Shown piece after piece: positions 47,521 to 59,172 of a stretch of DNA of 64,000 bases. The stretch comes from Mytilus californianus (lineage: Eukaryota > Mollusca > Bivalvia > Mytilida > Mytilidae), in NCBI RefSeq assembly GCF_021869535.1, contig NW_026262690.1, forward strand, positions 13,975,001 to 14,039,000. Reading direction: 5' to 3'. The stretch's first letter is position 1. Every line of letters begins with the position of its first letter. The translations under genes were made by a program, and so were the position numbers. A model generated the notes under the pieces. The model had not been told where the DNA came from. It saw only the letters and a list, made by a program, of their open reading frames with translations, and ran no database searches.

Positions 47521-48299
47521 TGTTGTTATCATTATTCTTCTCCCACAATTATCTTGACTTGGAAGATGACATAACAGTGTTATTTCTTTTTGCCAAGTCG
47601 TTTAATTGAGAAATCATTGGGTCAGTTTAATAATGATGTATTAAATATTGTGGTAAAATATATCTATCTTGAACTGCACATTGAAAGCTTTTTTCAAACT
47701 CATACAACTTGAACTTGTTTCCTTTGTTTTAGGTTATACCGAATCATGATATTTTATTTGCATAATAGTTACGATTTATTCCCGATGAATCTCCGTCAGT
47801 ATTCATTAAAATGTTGCAAGAATTTATTTCATCATATTTGTTAAGATAATCTTGGACTCTCTTTTTTTAATGTTGTTTAGGCAAATGTTAGAATATATTG
47901 AAACAATCATCTGAGTTCCCGCCATTTGAAAATATCTTCAAGTTTGACCTTAACGAATGTGCTTTTCACGTTTAGTATGCCTATGCATTTTATAACTTAA
48001 AATATGATTTAAATTCTTTAAGATATTATCAACATTTTAAGTAAGGCTTTAACATATAGACTGGCTATTGACATTTATCTATACATATCAAATTAAAGTA
48101 TTTACCTGAAATGACTACATGGAATTAATAGTAGAACAAAACGTACAGCTAATGCAAAGATGCAAAAGTTACAACAAAAAATAAATTTGAAAACTCACTC
48201 TGCACAATACAAAAATTCAAAGTAAATTCACTTTGATTATTTATTCAAATAACCAATGGAGAGAATGGCTCTTATCTACTTCAAAAATGCAAACAACAC

Positions 48300-48425
48300 G
48301 TTATAAACTTCATGCGTCCGAAGCGCTTTTCGGGATTTACCTTCATCTGGAACAATCAAAGCCGGACATTTGTAAGCCAATGATGTATAGGAACCGAAAC
48401 AGTTGAAGAGGTGCCATAAGTCTAA
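48300..48425 (+). mobile_element. Dispersed element, 'gcgcttttctggatttacct' family, forward copy in intron
   Basis: 'catgcgtccgaagcgctttt' 'cgggatttaccttcatctgg' 'aacaatcaaagccgg' then 'aatgatgtataggaaccgaa' 'acagttgaagagg'. It is the most complete copy in the window and lies in reverse orientation to the copy at 46140. Confidence 0.8.
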
Positions 48426-51423
48426 GATAACAGGTGGGCAAACATTTAGTGTTAAGTGTTATTAGTAGGTCTAATTACCAGAGTCTGACATGACGAGCGT
48501 AAAGAAAGGAGAGTTTTACTTTTTAACATAAAATTGACCAAATGTTAAAATTCAGACCTCATTGTAGAGTAGAAAAATCCATCAGGAAGGCACAGACTCC
48601 TTGAAGTCTTATTGGTATCGAATATAAACAGAAGGGTAAGTTAAATAAGCATCAAAGTGTTTGAATGAAATTTAAAGTTATTAAGAACGAAATTTGTAAT
48701 TGTTTTTTTTCTATATTTTGTACTTGTCAGGTATATTACCCCGACTTATGAGGTACAGAGGATATCAGCATATTCAACATATATCGTTCTTAATCTTACT
48801 ATTACCTTAAATTTTATACTTTTGATAAACTTTAACCAAATAATGAAATCTATCCGAATAATTTAGACGTGAAAAATTATAGTCTAACTTGAATAAATAA
48901 AGAAGCATATAGCCAAACTTGTCACGGGTGTGACAATTTAATTTTTTTCATAACAAATATGCTTCATTTGTAAAGAAGTAAGTGTGCCGTCTGGTGCTTT
49001 TTAAATAATGCTACATCCAGTATTTTTACGAGAGAAATTTCATATGTACCAATGCAATTATGCATTCGGTACTTTTTGAATTAGGTAACTTTACGAATAA
49101 TATAGAAAACATGTAAACTCAAGTGAAATATTATCGAATTGCGTAAATCATGTTTTCAGGTAAAATTCTATATTATTAAAACCCAAAGGCACTTAAAAAA
49201 ATATTTCAAAAAAGAGAAAAAATATTGATGCAAAGGACTTCGATTTATTCATTTCTATTTACGATCGAGATTAACTATTTACTTTTCGATAAAAATCCTT
49301 TTCAGGAACGAACAGTTATTTGAGGGTTTACATTCTTATCGCTAACTATATTGTACTTATACGGACTGATGTGTATAATTAAACCTCCTTTAATACCTAC
49401 ATAAAAAAGAAAATATACAATAATGGTTTTATAATACACACAATCAATGTAGATGTAAGCAAATAAGATGTCGATATATATTTTACAGTAATTCAAAGTT
49501 ATAATCATTTTTGTTTTCTATTGTTTACTATATTACAGCATTAAAAATCTGATGTCATGGAATGATTGCTTCAAAGGCGAAAAGTACGAATCATCATGAC
49601 GCAGGCTTCTACCGAAGAATAATAATTGTAAATATATGGAAATCTTAATACTATTAATTTTCATTCTTTTCAGACACCATAACATAAAATAACATAACAT
49701 GGAAATTTTCATTATTTATATATTCAAACATAAATTCCTATAAATAGAGTTCTATAAACAAATAATGAAACATTAACTTTTTTTGTTTATTTGAGTATAT
49801 AACTAGATAAAACAAACCATAATAGAAAATAGAAAAGTTCATAACTTATTACACATGCTAGTATTTCAACTTTATCAAATAATTCCTCTTGAGAAATTTT
49901 CAATTAGGGTAAACAAAAATTGTTTTAAAAACCAAAAAGATGTTAAAACAAATTAAACTTTGTTATTTTTTTACCTTTGTTAGATAATTGAAACGTCATA
50001 TGCATATATTATTCCAAGAAATATAATCGCTTTCTCTAGAAAGATAAACCCTATACCTAAATGCAAATTAGTCTTCTTCTTGCCAATATCATCTGTATTC
50101 AAATTATTCTATTTCCTTTCCTACATATTTATAATTTATAACATATTGTTTCTGGTGCTTATAACATATCGAATAGTATGCAGTCACATCGTTTTCTTTT
50201 AAAAGACTACCAAACTTAATTTCAAATTTGTATGACAAATTAGGTGATTTAAAAAGTTTAAAATGTTCAATGACAGTCAGCAAAGTTTTGTTACTTGTTG
50301 TTGAAATTTCATTAAACGTATTCATCATTGTATATTTTCTTTTTATCTAAGATATTTTTTTTAATCAAGTCTGATTATTTCTAGCAAATCTGTTTTTGTC
50401 CAGCAAACATCGTGACAATATTAATATAAATACTTCTTGCTAGCACACATTTCCTCATATATCAGTAACTTAGCAAGTTATATTCTTACACACATTTATA
50501 TGACGAGTTTATTTGTATATAAAACATGGCTAAATTATCATTGTTTTAATAATAGTACCGTTTTGTTTTATTGATATCTAAAATTCAATTTCAATTGAGG
50601 TTTCAAATGAGATGTAACGGCCTCAAAGACTTGTGATGCAAACATTGAATAATTTCATTCGGGGAACAGAAATTATCATTTATACATCCTTAAATCGATG
50701 TTAAAATCATAATAAAAATATAACACCACTTCAGATGTCATCAACACAATTTGAGTTATTCCAAAATATTGAACAGTACTGAAAAGCATAATTATATAGT
50801 TCATGATCATGAATAAGAATTAAAAAAAGAGAAATGCATGTAGATATCCGAAAAAAATAATAAAATTAAAAGATAAAAATGAAAGTTGTCCTTTTTTCGA
50901 AAATGGAAATAGACCCAATAAAGATATAAATGAATTACCAAGACCTGAAGATAAAGGTAACTGTATGAGTAGTTTATATGAATATCAATTGTTATTAAAA
51001 ATATGTTACTTTTCTGATAATTATTTTAATAATAATATAGATAACAAGTGTATTCTAAAAAAATGTCGAAAATACAAATTGTAAAGATGAGTAAATTTTA
51101 AGCCACATAAACAATGATCTCCCTAACATTTGGCAATTCATGACCTTTTGACAATATGTTGAACAAACCATAAATTAAAATGATAATAATAAAAAAAATA
51201 ATAATAATAAAACATTAGGCGAATATAAAATTATGAGAATGAGTTAACCTGGTCTTGATTATTTAATTTTACGGTTATGATAGTTTTAAGTCCTTATGAT
51301 TCTTCCTCAAAAATATATTTTAACTCACTGCTTAAATGTTTATTGAATATTATTACCTAAATATATAAAATAGTTTGATATAAGATGCAATATTGTAAAA
51401 TAGAAAAAATTCTGAATTAGTAC

Positions 51424-51464
51424 CTGAATGGTGTTGGATAAACAAACAGGGAACCGGCATCCAT
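51424..51464 (-). CDS. C2H2 zinc-finger transcription regulator, first coding exon
   Basis: ATG at 51464-51462 in good context ('aagataATGG', A at -3 and G at +4) opens MDAGSLFVYPTPF, and then AG completes an Arg codon with the first base of the last exon. The donor is 'gtacta'. The exon is only 41 nt, too short for ordinary frame scans. I chose this start because the frame and splice phase join exactly to the downstream exon, giving 322 residues. Upstream non-coding exons cannot be excluded. Confidence 0.8.
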
Positions 51465-51720
51465 TATCTTCCTAGTTCTCAAGTTCGTTAAAAATGACAC
51501 AACATTTGGGTTTTAACACTTGAAACAGATTGATCACCACAAACTAATTAATTTCTCCAGCAAGACAGTTTTTGTCAAAGGAAGTGCCACAAAACTTTAG
51601 TTCTTTGGCTAATATACAAACCACAGTTGTTGAAAAAGTCAACCATTGTGATTTGTCCTAGGTTAATCTACCCAATCAAAACACCATAATTATCACGTGA
51701 CGTATCGTCTGCTTATATGA
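51465..51720 (-). promoter_or_regulatory. Putative promoter / 5' UTR of the zinc-finger gene
   Basis: On the gene strand, a TATA-like 'tcatataagc' is at 51720-51711, about 250 nt before the ATG. Just downstream is an E-box/CRE-like block 'acgtcacgtgat' (about 51704-51693, including CACGTG at 51694-51699), and there is a CCAAT box in reverse ('cccaatc', plus strand 51671-51677). Start-site position is not determined. These are short motifs that also occur by chance. Confidence 0.25.
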
Positions 51721-53866
51721 GTAATGGCGCATAAAATAACCATAAACGATATCATTTGATACAGTGAAAAATAGGCGGAGTTATAGTAACTCTATGTTCT
51801 GTATTCTAAATGTAGTTAAATAGGCATATTGACCATTTGTTTCGGCATTTTTCCTCATTTTAGAAATTTTTCATTGAACATTTCATTGAATAAAAATATT
51901 CCCTATCTGAAGCCTTTTTAAATATTTTTTTTAATATATTATGGACAAAAACATTGCCATGCATAGATGGAAACTTCTAAAATGTGTGTTCCGTCGGAAA
52001 AATGCCCATACAACAAAATCAACACATAAAAGAAGCGTTTGGTACATTACAAGTTAACCATGAAGCAGTTTACCGCCATAATTTTAAGTATAGTTTCATT
52101 TTGATGATGATGTTGATGATGATGAGAGAAATTGAAGGCAACATTAGCTTACAGAGTTCTGAATGTGTATTATAATCAACAATAACAATGTTAAAAATAA
52201 AAGAATAGTGATAACAAAAAATTGATGGATAACAAAAAATAAATAGATTTAAACTAATGTGAAATATGAAAATTAACCATAGACTTACTAATTCAAAAGT
52301 TCAAATATCGGAAAATATTCGACAAGTGACAGAACAACACAATAATTGACCAAACGTGTTGTGCATAGATTAATTATCACTGCTTCAAGGTCATGAGTTC
52401 ATATATTTATAATTTTCGATATTTGTTTTTTTTTATTAGATATTTTTTAAATCATATTGACTTTGCAATGTGTTTTTTTTCTTCAGATATTTGGTAAATA
52501 TTATAAAAAAAATAACCACATTGAGAAATTTTAATACATTTTCTAAAAAAAATATTTTTCCATCATTAATTCCGAAACACTTTCCATTTTCCTGATCTCC
52601 TTGAAAACTGACATGAAAAGAAACTCTTTTTTCGTTTGAACGTTTTGTATTATTGAGTTGCAAATTAGCTCGAATCAAAACAGAGCTCAAACTGGGCTCT
52701 TATTGACACTTCAATATCTGAAACATTACACTAATAATTTTTACATTTTTCTATCGCATTTCGTAGTGGAAATAACTCTTAAATTATTTCAAAATGGGTA
52801 AAAATCTTACATATAACCATGATTGCCCAGACAATCGTCGCCGTTTACAAGCTGGATAGTTTACAAAAATGAATTTTTCAATTTTGTTTTATGTTTACAT
52901 AAACGACCTGCCGGATCTAAGTTGTCCTTAGGGGACAATTCAACTTTATTGTGAATAAATAAAGTCAGGATTCTCAAATCAACATCATCGCAATAGGTAT
53001 CGTATCTTAACTCGTGTCGGTTACACCAAAATGGCGCAAACAATTTATTGAAATTCATAAACGCCGTATGAGGTCTTAAATTATGTGTAAGTAAAGTGTT
53101 ATAAATGCGTTTTGAAGAAGGGTGCTTCTTTGTTAGGAATTAATGAATATAAACGACAAAGGCGCCGGAGTCATACATACTTCCTTTTTATGTTTGTACT
53201 ATTAATGTAACTGGATGATATATTTGTTTTGATATCAAAAGTCATATATGTATCAGTGGTATATATCTCCATTATTTACATTAAATGCTTAAGATACTGA
53301 TTTTCTTTGCAGTAAATAACTGCTTATGATCGAACAATTCAAACCAGATATATCAGTATGTAGGGATCAATAATAAAATTTTAAATTTCTGGCACCTTAA
53401 AATAAAATGCAAATCCTATAGAATACACACATAACTACATGCATCCTGTAAAAAGTGATGTTAATTGGTAAATCAGGACAAGAAGGAAAAATGATAGTTG
53501 TGTTGCGCTTAAATATAACACTCAAGCCAATACAGCTCTTTGACTTCAGCGATATTTATTATACGTTAATAAAAAAAAAAAGGTTTACGCCAATACCATA
53601 GAAAAAATACCCCAATCACTCACAAAACCAAATGACAGATAGATGTTAACAATACGATCTTTAAAAAAATGTGTCTATACAATATGTCAAGCTCTAAAAA
53701 AAGTTGTGAATAAATTAAACATAAACACCAATGACCTACCCTAAATTCAAAGTGAGGTATACTCAAGGACTGGTGTTCATAAAATGTTGACTCTTAAAAT
53801 TACTAAACATCTGTTCTTTTTCAGGCAACGATAGTTTCACAATATATATAAATCTCATTAACCAAT
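51721..53866. other. AT-rich spacer upstream of the zinc-finger gene
   Basis: About 2.1 kb of non-coding sequence. A 'gatgatgatgttgatgatga' microsatellite-like stretch is near 52100-52125. Frames at 51984, 52690 (minus) and 53058 (minus) show no domain. Confidence 0.45.
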
Positions 53867-54500
53867 TCAGAAGAGGCAAATTAAGGTAATAAACAAAGAA
53901 TGAGAATTGAGTTTAGACTCATACACATCGTATCGATCAACCAATTCGTGAAGGTGACCGTAATACTTATGCAGTGTCGATTTCAGTCGATCTTCATCGT
54001 AACTCTGTTCGAGCAGTTTTTGTGAAAGGAGCAAACCACTATCAATGAAGTCAGTAGAGTAAAGTGTGAACATACACTAGCGTAACGTAATAACTGAATT
54101 ACGTTAACGCCATACGATGGGGCAGAGGGTATGTGTCTCCGAGGGTATCACCAGCTTAAAAGTCAGTACTGTGATTTCGGTACTGGCATAAAATACGGAT
54201 ATTGCTTGATTGAAATTTGCTGTTTTAAACATTTTGGAAATCATTTAAATTAAGGAATATGTCTCCCTCATGCAAAGCTCTTTCTTTCCACAGTTGGCTA
54301 TACTTCAACGTTTGTATATGTTTGGTTCTTCCAATAGTTTGGCAACGAGCATCACTGAAGAGACATTTATTGTCGAAATTCGCATCTGGTGAAGTTAAAT
54401 TGATACCGTTAATGTTATCACTGCTGCGAAATGGAAAGTTGACAATTGGAATCGTGTTTGTCATAGATTCTAGTTTGAAGTCATCTATCTGTGTCAATAT
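53867..54500 (-). pseudogene. Reverse-transcriptase remnant split by a repeat insertion (copy B)
   Basis: From right to left on the minus strand: about 54497-54460 carries a stop and then TRIYDK (54470-54453); a frameshift leads to IPIVNFPFRSS (about 54450-54418). After the inserted element, 54148-54063 gives IPSAPSYGV and QLLRYASVCSHF; another frameshift leads to DFIDSGLLLSQKLLEQ and LKSTLHKYYGHLHELVDRYD (about 54050-53930). Block order matches the intact RT of this family. The gene is dead: it has stops, frameshifts and an insertion. The upstream catalytic region is not here. Confidence 0.8.
54145..54435 (-). mobile_element. Dispersed element, 'ttcaccagatgcgaatttcg' family, inserted in RT copy B
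   Basis: On the minus strand it runs from 'ggtatcaatttaacttcacc' 'agatgcgaatttcgacaata' 'aatgtctcttcagtgatgct' 'c' through 'agctttgcatgagggagaca' to 'agctggtgataccctcgg'. Both ends are typical of a mussel repeat family related by its core to the copies at 1255 and 33541. Frames of 90 codons on both strands across it come from the repeat. Confidence 0.75.
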
Positions 54501-54784
54501 CGAGGAAAAGAAAAAAAATAAATTAAGCTTCTAGTAGTTTCGGTAATAAACTTGATCTCAATATTACAAGGATTTATATAAGATGTGAGCACTCATGAAA
54601 TGTTGGTTTTTGAGTGACCGGACATCATCGATATATCTCAACTTCCTATAAATCAACAGACACTTACATACCATCAGTCATATTCGGAGACCTGTCGATG
54701 TTCATGGGTTCGCTCCTTTTAGATTTCATGTGTTTCCCTCAAATTTTGTTTATTGAATCTAGATTTGTATATTCTTAATGGACG
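54501..54784. other. Spacer between two RT remnants
   Basis: About 285 bp of non-coding sequence separating remnant B from remnant C. No frame is supported. Confidence 0.5.
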
Positions 54785-55345
54785 AACGAGATAAGTCTCT
54801 TGTGAGTTGAGTCACAGTTAAATCGTATCGGTCAACTAATTCTTTTTGGTGACCTGAAAACTCGTTTAGTGTCGATTCCAGTTGTCCTTCCTGCTGGAGC
54901 ATTTCTTTTCTCTGTAGCGTACGTATAATGAGAACTGTACGCGCGTAAAAGAGGGGCGGAAGATACCAAAGGGATATGCAAACTTATAACTCGAAGACAC
55001 ACTGACATGTCCATGACATTGTTAACTCGAAGACACACTGACATGTCCATGACATTGTTAACTCGAAGACACACTGACATGTCCATGACATTGTTAACTC
55101 GAAGACACACTGACATGTCCATGACATTGTTAACTCGAAGACACACTGACATGTCCATGACATTGTTAACTCGAAGACACACTGACATGTCTATGACATT
55201 GTTAACATATCAATTGAGATATATGAAGACCAAATTTTGGGGACAGAGGGTATGTTACAGATGAGAAATTAACTATGGGGAACTAAAATCTTCAGGTTTG
55301 TCATAGATTCTAGTTTGGAATCGTCTATCTTTGTCAATATTTGGA
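54785..55345 (-). pseudogene. Reverse-transcriptase remnant split by a repeat insertion (copy C)
   Basis: From right to left on the minus strand: [31 protein letters not shown] (about 55330-55208). After the inserted repeat element come LQRKEMLQQEGQLESTLNEF and KELVDRYDLTVTQLTRDL (about 54925-54785). This is the same protein segment as copy B and in the same orientation, so the two are tandem relics or parts of a larger cluster. The lineage call is tentative, as for 38152. Confidence 0.8.
54945..55205 (+). repeat. 36-bp tandem array (6 units, near-perfect) in an element inserted in RT copy C
   Basis: Left part 'gaggggcggaagataccaaa' 'gggatatgcaaacttataac' 'tcgaag' is the start of the family seen at 35575. 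Units 'aactcgaagacacactgaca' 'tgtccatgacattgtt' start at 54988, 55024, 55060, 55096, 55132 and 55168. Units 1-5 look identical, and the last has one change ('tctatgac'). The unit is 12 codons, so plus ([12 protein letters not shown]) and minus ([12 protein letters not shown]) frames both stay open. The element interrupts the RT remnant between its SQLI and ARA blocks. Confidence 0.92.
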
Positions 55346-56655
55346 GTTCGGTATTTTTGTTATTTTACTTTTTAAGAACACATATCCAAATATAAACAAA
55401 CCTTCTGTTTTTTAGTATCCTTAAAGTTTACTCGGATATATGAGAAGTAAACACATTCTAAAATGTGGTTTAATAGTTGACTAAGCATCATGGATATATC
55501 TGAAAGTTAAATTTAAGAAATTTGCAAGATATTTTTTCTCTTTCTCCTTGAGAAGGTTTTGTATGAACTCTGCAACACTAGAAACACAAGTTAGCCAGTA
55601 GAGGTGCAAAATTAGTATCAATATGAGTACCGACTATTTGCTAAAATATAAAAATATAAAACATAAAATATCACAAGCTCAACAAATATGTTGTCGATCA
55701 AATCAATTTGATAACCTATGGTGTATTTGTTGTAGGTATCAGTTTGGTTCTTCGATCTTTCGTGACTTACATCTAGAACTTGTATCTACAAGGCAAAGAC
55801 AACTGATTAATAGATAAGATGTAGTCTATGTGTCAATTTAGAAATATTAGTTTGAAATGTACAAAATAGGTTTTGATAACATTGCAAATTTGTAATATTT
55901 GTGAATAAATTTTTTCGAGAAGATCTTAAGAATTTGTAAGAATCCACATCTGATTGACACCACTGTTTGGGTATACTTCATGAAAATCCCATCTTTAATT
56001 GTCAAAGAACGGTAGTAACATTTAAAACAAAAGATGTTTTGTTGAACAACTAGATGAGTCGGTTATATGTGTCAGATCACCAACTCACTCACTCCAATAT
56101 AGAACATATATAAAATGTAGCCCTACTCTGACAAAATAGTGCTTTTGATGTTATCGTTTACTTACTCTGACAAACAAACTTGCAGAAATGAAACTTTTGA
56201 TGAAAGAGAAATATATTTAGACAATTTTGAGCCAAAAGTTACTTTGCTATGAGCTTGCTTTAAAAATTGAGGATTAATGCGCTCCATAGTATACTTATTT
56301 AAGATTTCCAGAAAACAAGGGGACAATTTTAGTAGTACTTGGCTTTCGAACGGTCATGTTTCATTACAAGACTTTAAACATTGGTTGAAAATTAGCATGT
56401 AGAAAGTTGATTCTTGTACAATTCAGGATATAACTGGTTTCTATGAAGTTAAGCTTAAGTAAAATATTGAGAAAGCTGTGGAAATTGAAAAAATGGTTGA
56501 ATAGATAGGGATTTTGAATTGGTAGTCTGGCACCTTTAAGGTAGTTCTTTTGAAGGATTTTTATGATGATATGACATATAGTATAAAAAATATGTGGTGT
56601 TAGACAGGTTCATTAAAACTGATCAATTGAAGAAAAATATGTAATATAGATAAGC
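55346..56655. other. AT-rich spacer, nothing recognised
   Basis: 'ggagttcggtatttttgtta' 'ttttac' at 55343-55370 is a short reversed scrap of the family at 37670. The rest is non-coding. The 64-codon frame at 55623 has no domain. Confidence 0.45.
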
Positions 56656-56669
56656 AAGTATGATGGCTT

Positions 56670-56800
56670 CACAAAAAAAAAAAAAAAAAAAAAAAAAAAT
56701 GAAAATAACACTTTATGAATTTTATGCGTCCGAAGCGCTTTTCTGGATTTGCACAAAGCAAATAATTGAAAGGCAAAGATGTATAATGAATTGGAACCTT
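56670..56800 (+). mobile_element. Poly(A) run and dispersed element, 'gcgcttttctggatttacct' family
   Basis: A run of about 28 A bases (56671-56698) is followed by 'ttatgcgtccgaagcgcttt' 'tctggatttgcac', then a diverged 'aggcaaagatgtataatgaa' 'ttggaacc'. The middle of the element ('ttcatcaggaacgctcaa') is replaced, so the copy is internally deleted or rearranged. Confidence 0.7.
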
Positions 56801-58134
56801 AGTCTCTTGATAAGTATAAACTTTTTTAGCGGACAAAATAAAAAAAACATTTGTCGAAAACATGATAGTTTACACCGAAAAATAAATCTTATTAAGCAAA
56901 CATAATAATATAAATTTATTTTGATAAAATAAAAAAAAAAACAGCACACTAACAGAAAAGACCTAATATGTGTATAAATAATTTACTGTGCACTAATTTA
57001 AGTTAGCATTTATTTCAAATAAACATGTATCATTCACTTCTAATATGCAAAAGACCCGAAAGGTTCCAAACTTTTCAACACATTGTTTGCCCTAAATATG
57101 CATTGTGTCATGTATTGTTTTCATCCAAATGCATTTTACACAAAAGTGATAAAATTTGAGGTTAATTATAAAATGGATCTGACTTCATAACAAGCATAAT
57201 ACAATAAAAATATTAAATAAATTAATAAAATAAAAATAAAAGAATTACAAAAATAGACAAGCATTATATCGGGTTTATATATTCCTTGATTTTATTACGA
57301 ACAATGAAGGATTGCTGTTCTTCATAACTCAATCATAGAACCAAAAAAGTCTTTATTGATTTTATAATTTTGTCTATATATTATACGCCTTTCAGGGAAA
57401 GTAGTACGTTTCTAGTTAGCTGTTTGTTTTCAAACCAATACATATATAAGACAAACTGAATGGTAATTAAAAATTATAAAAATGATCAATGTTTTTTTTT
57501 ATGAATCTTAATTAATAAAAGGTTGATCATGCACATGTAAAATAAGACGATCACGAAGCGGACATCCGGTTAAAGGAATATTGCATTAACATATGCATTT
57601 CAATAGCATGATAAAATTTGATCATCACAAACACACTCATGTATTGTATAATTTATTACGGACTGTAACCATACCACAGCAAAATAGCATCAGAAAATCT
57701 CACAGGTGCTACATTTTATTGGATGAGTAAATTGTACATGTCACATGGTTCGTATTAATCTACTGGAGTTGAGCGTATCACGCAACCATGATTGCACACA
57801 GATGTCCATTATGTTTAACGAAAACTTATCTAAGCTAGGAGTCAAAGTGCCCTTTAAAACAAATGTTCATCAAACGTTTAAAACTCTGTAGCATGATCCA
57901 ATGTTTTGTAATTTTTCGGAATTTTCGACTTTAACGTATGAGAGTATTGCTAATAGTATATTAAAACAACCTGAAAGAATCTCTGATTTTTTTGCTGTTG
58001 GGTTGCTTTTTGTCTTTCTTAAAATGGAAAGATCTTTGTTAATTACTATCTTATTTCATGAATGAAATGATGCATTTTGTTTTTAAATTTCTAATCCATA
58101 AAATTATATGATTGTGCTGAAACAAAAGTTAAAG
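56801..58134. other. AT-rich spacer, nothing recognised
   Basis: Non-coding. A scrap at about 57985-58015 ('tttgctgttgggttgctttt' 'tgtctttc') resembles the element piece at 24140. No gene. Confidence 0.45.
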
Positions 58135-58265
58135 AAAGGGGATACCAAGGTGGGAATATAAAATGTAGGTTGAAGGAATACAGACAACACGATTATCATA
58201 AAAAAAGATAAAATTAGACAGAAAACATTACACAAAACGCCACACACAGCTCTCTCAGACATATA
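58135..58265 (+). mobile_element. Dispersed element fragment, 'gataccaaggtgggaatata' type
   Basis: 'aaagaaaggggataccaagg', 'aatacagacaacacgattat' and 'acagaaaacattacacaaaa' 'cgccacacacag' match in order the family at 33890 and 35575. No coding capacity. Confidence 0.55.
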
Positions 58266-58534
58266 TGACCGTAGAGGATTTAAGCTTTTGTTTTTAAGCT
58301 CTTAGATTTTTATGTTCTGGGGTTGCCTTTCCCTTTCCGACACTATGTATCATGACAAATTACTGATGAGGATTATTCTTCAGTCGCGTGTTTTGAGCAT
58401 ATTATTTATTTCTTTAAAAAGAGGGTCAGTATATATTCTCTTCTTACCTTCCTAGGTAAAATTTATACTTGTTGTTCATTCAATCATTAAAAACATCAAA
58501 ATATTTTGTGAGAATCTACAATATGTATGTAACA

Positions 58535-58705
58535 GTCAAATCTATGTCCAACATCAAATCTATGTCCAGCATCAAATCTGTGTCCTGTCCATACATCTGT
58601 GTCAAGTGACGTCAGGAAACTCAAATCTGTGGTCCTTTCTTTTTCAAATTTGCGTCCTTTCTATAAGGTAGACTTTTAATGTGAGGTCACAGAACTCAAA
58701 TTTGT
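58535..58705 (+). repeat. Short direct repeats of 'tcaaatctgtgtcc' type
   Basis: 'catcaaatctatgtccaa' and variants occur at about 58538, 58553 and 58570, and looser forms ('ctcaaatctgtggtcc', 'tcaaatttgcgtcc', 'ctcaaatttgtgct') at 58620-58705. It is a small, irregular repeat cluster of unknown origin. Confidence 0.55.
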
Positions 58706-58977
58706 GCTTCTGGTTTCATCTCAAAACTATTCGACCATTTGACATTTGGCCATCAACTTTCACTAGCTTCTTAACTTATTTATATAACATAAAAATACAT
58801 GGGCAGGGACAGTGCTGAAATCTCACAAATCAAATTTATCTTTGTTTAGATCTGACTCCTTTCCTCGGGACATTTTACATCTTACCTAATGGTTTCAATA
58901 AAAATGTATCGTATCATTGATTGATTAATTGTTGGTGTATAACGTCACTTTCAGCATTATTTCTCAGAAAAGAATAT

Positions 58978-59172
58978 AATGTTAATTTACGTATTGTTTC
59001 TTCTATATGTTAATTTACGTATTGTTTCTTTTACATGTTAATTTACGTATTGTTTCTTCTACATGTTAATTTAAGTATTGTTTCTTCTACATGTTAATTT
59101 ACGTATTGTTTCTTCAACTTGTTAAAATTTACGTATTGTTTCTTCAACATGTTTATTTAAGTATTGTTTCTT
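58978..59172 (+). repeat. 28-bp tandem array, 7 units
   Basis: The unit is 'atgttaatttacgtattgtt' 'tcttctac', starting near 58980, 59008, 59036, 59064, 59092, 59122 and 59150. Single-base changes ('tttaagtatt', 'caacttg') and a 2-bp insertion occur in later units. No coding signal. Confidence 0.92.

Larger units (their letters stand above)
45677..51423 (-). other. 5.7-kb intron of the zinc-finger gene (phase 2)
   Basis: Donor 'cag|gtacta' at 51423 and acceptor 'ttttcctttccag|a' at 45677. The last two bases of exon 1 (AG) plus the first base of exon 2 (A) give an Arg codon in the right frame. The intron is AT-rich. It holds two copies of one dispersed family in opposite orientation (46140-46275 minus, 48300-48425 plus) and a reversed element end (47395-47520). 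Frames inside it (for example 47205-47414) have no domain. Confidence 0.85.

Noticed and set aside
54225-54534. Overlapping 90- and 91-codon frames on opposite strands
   Set aside because: They cover an inserted repeat and parts of a dead RT. Only the short NFPFRSS block is truly RT-derived.
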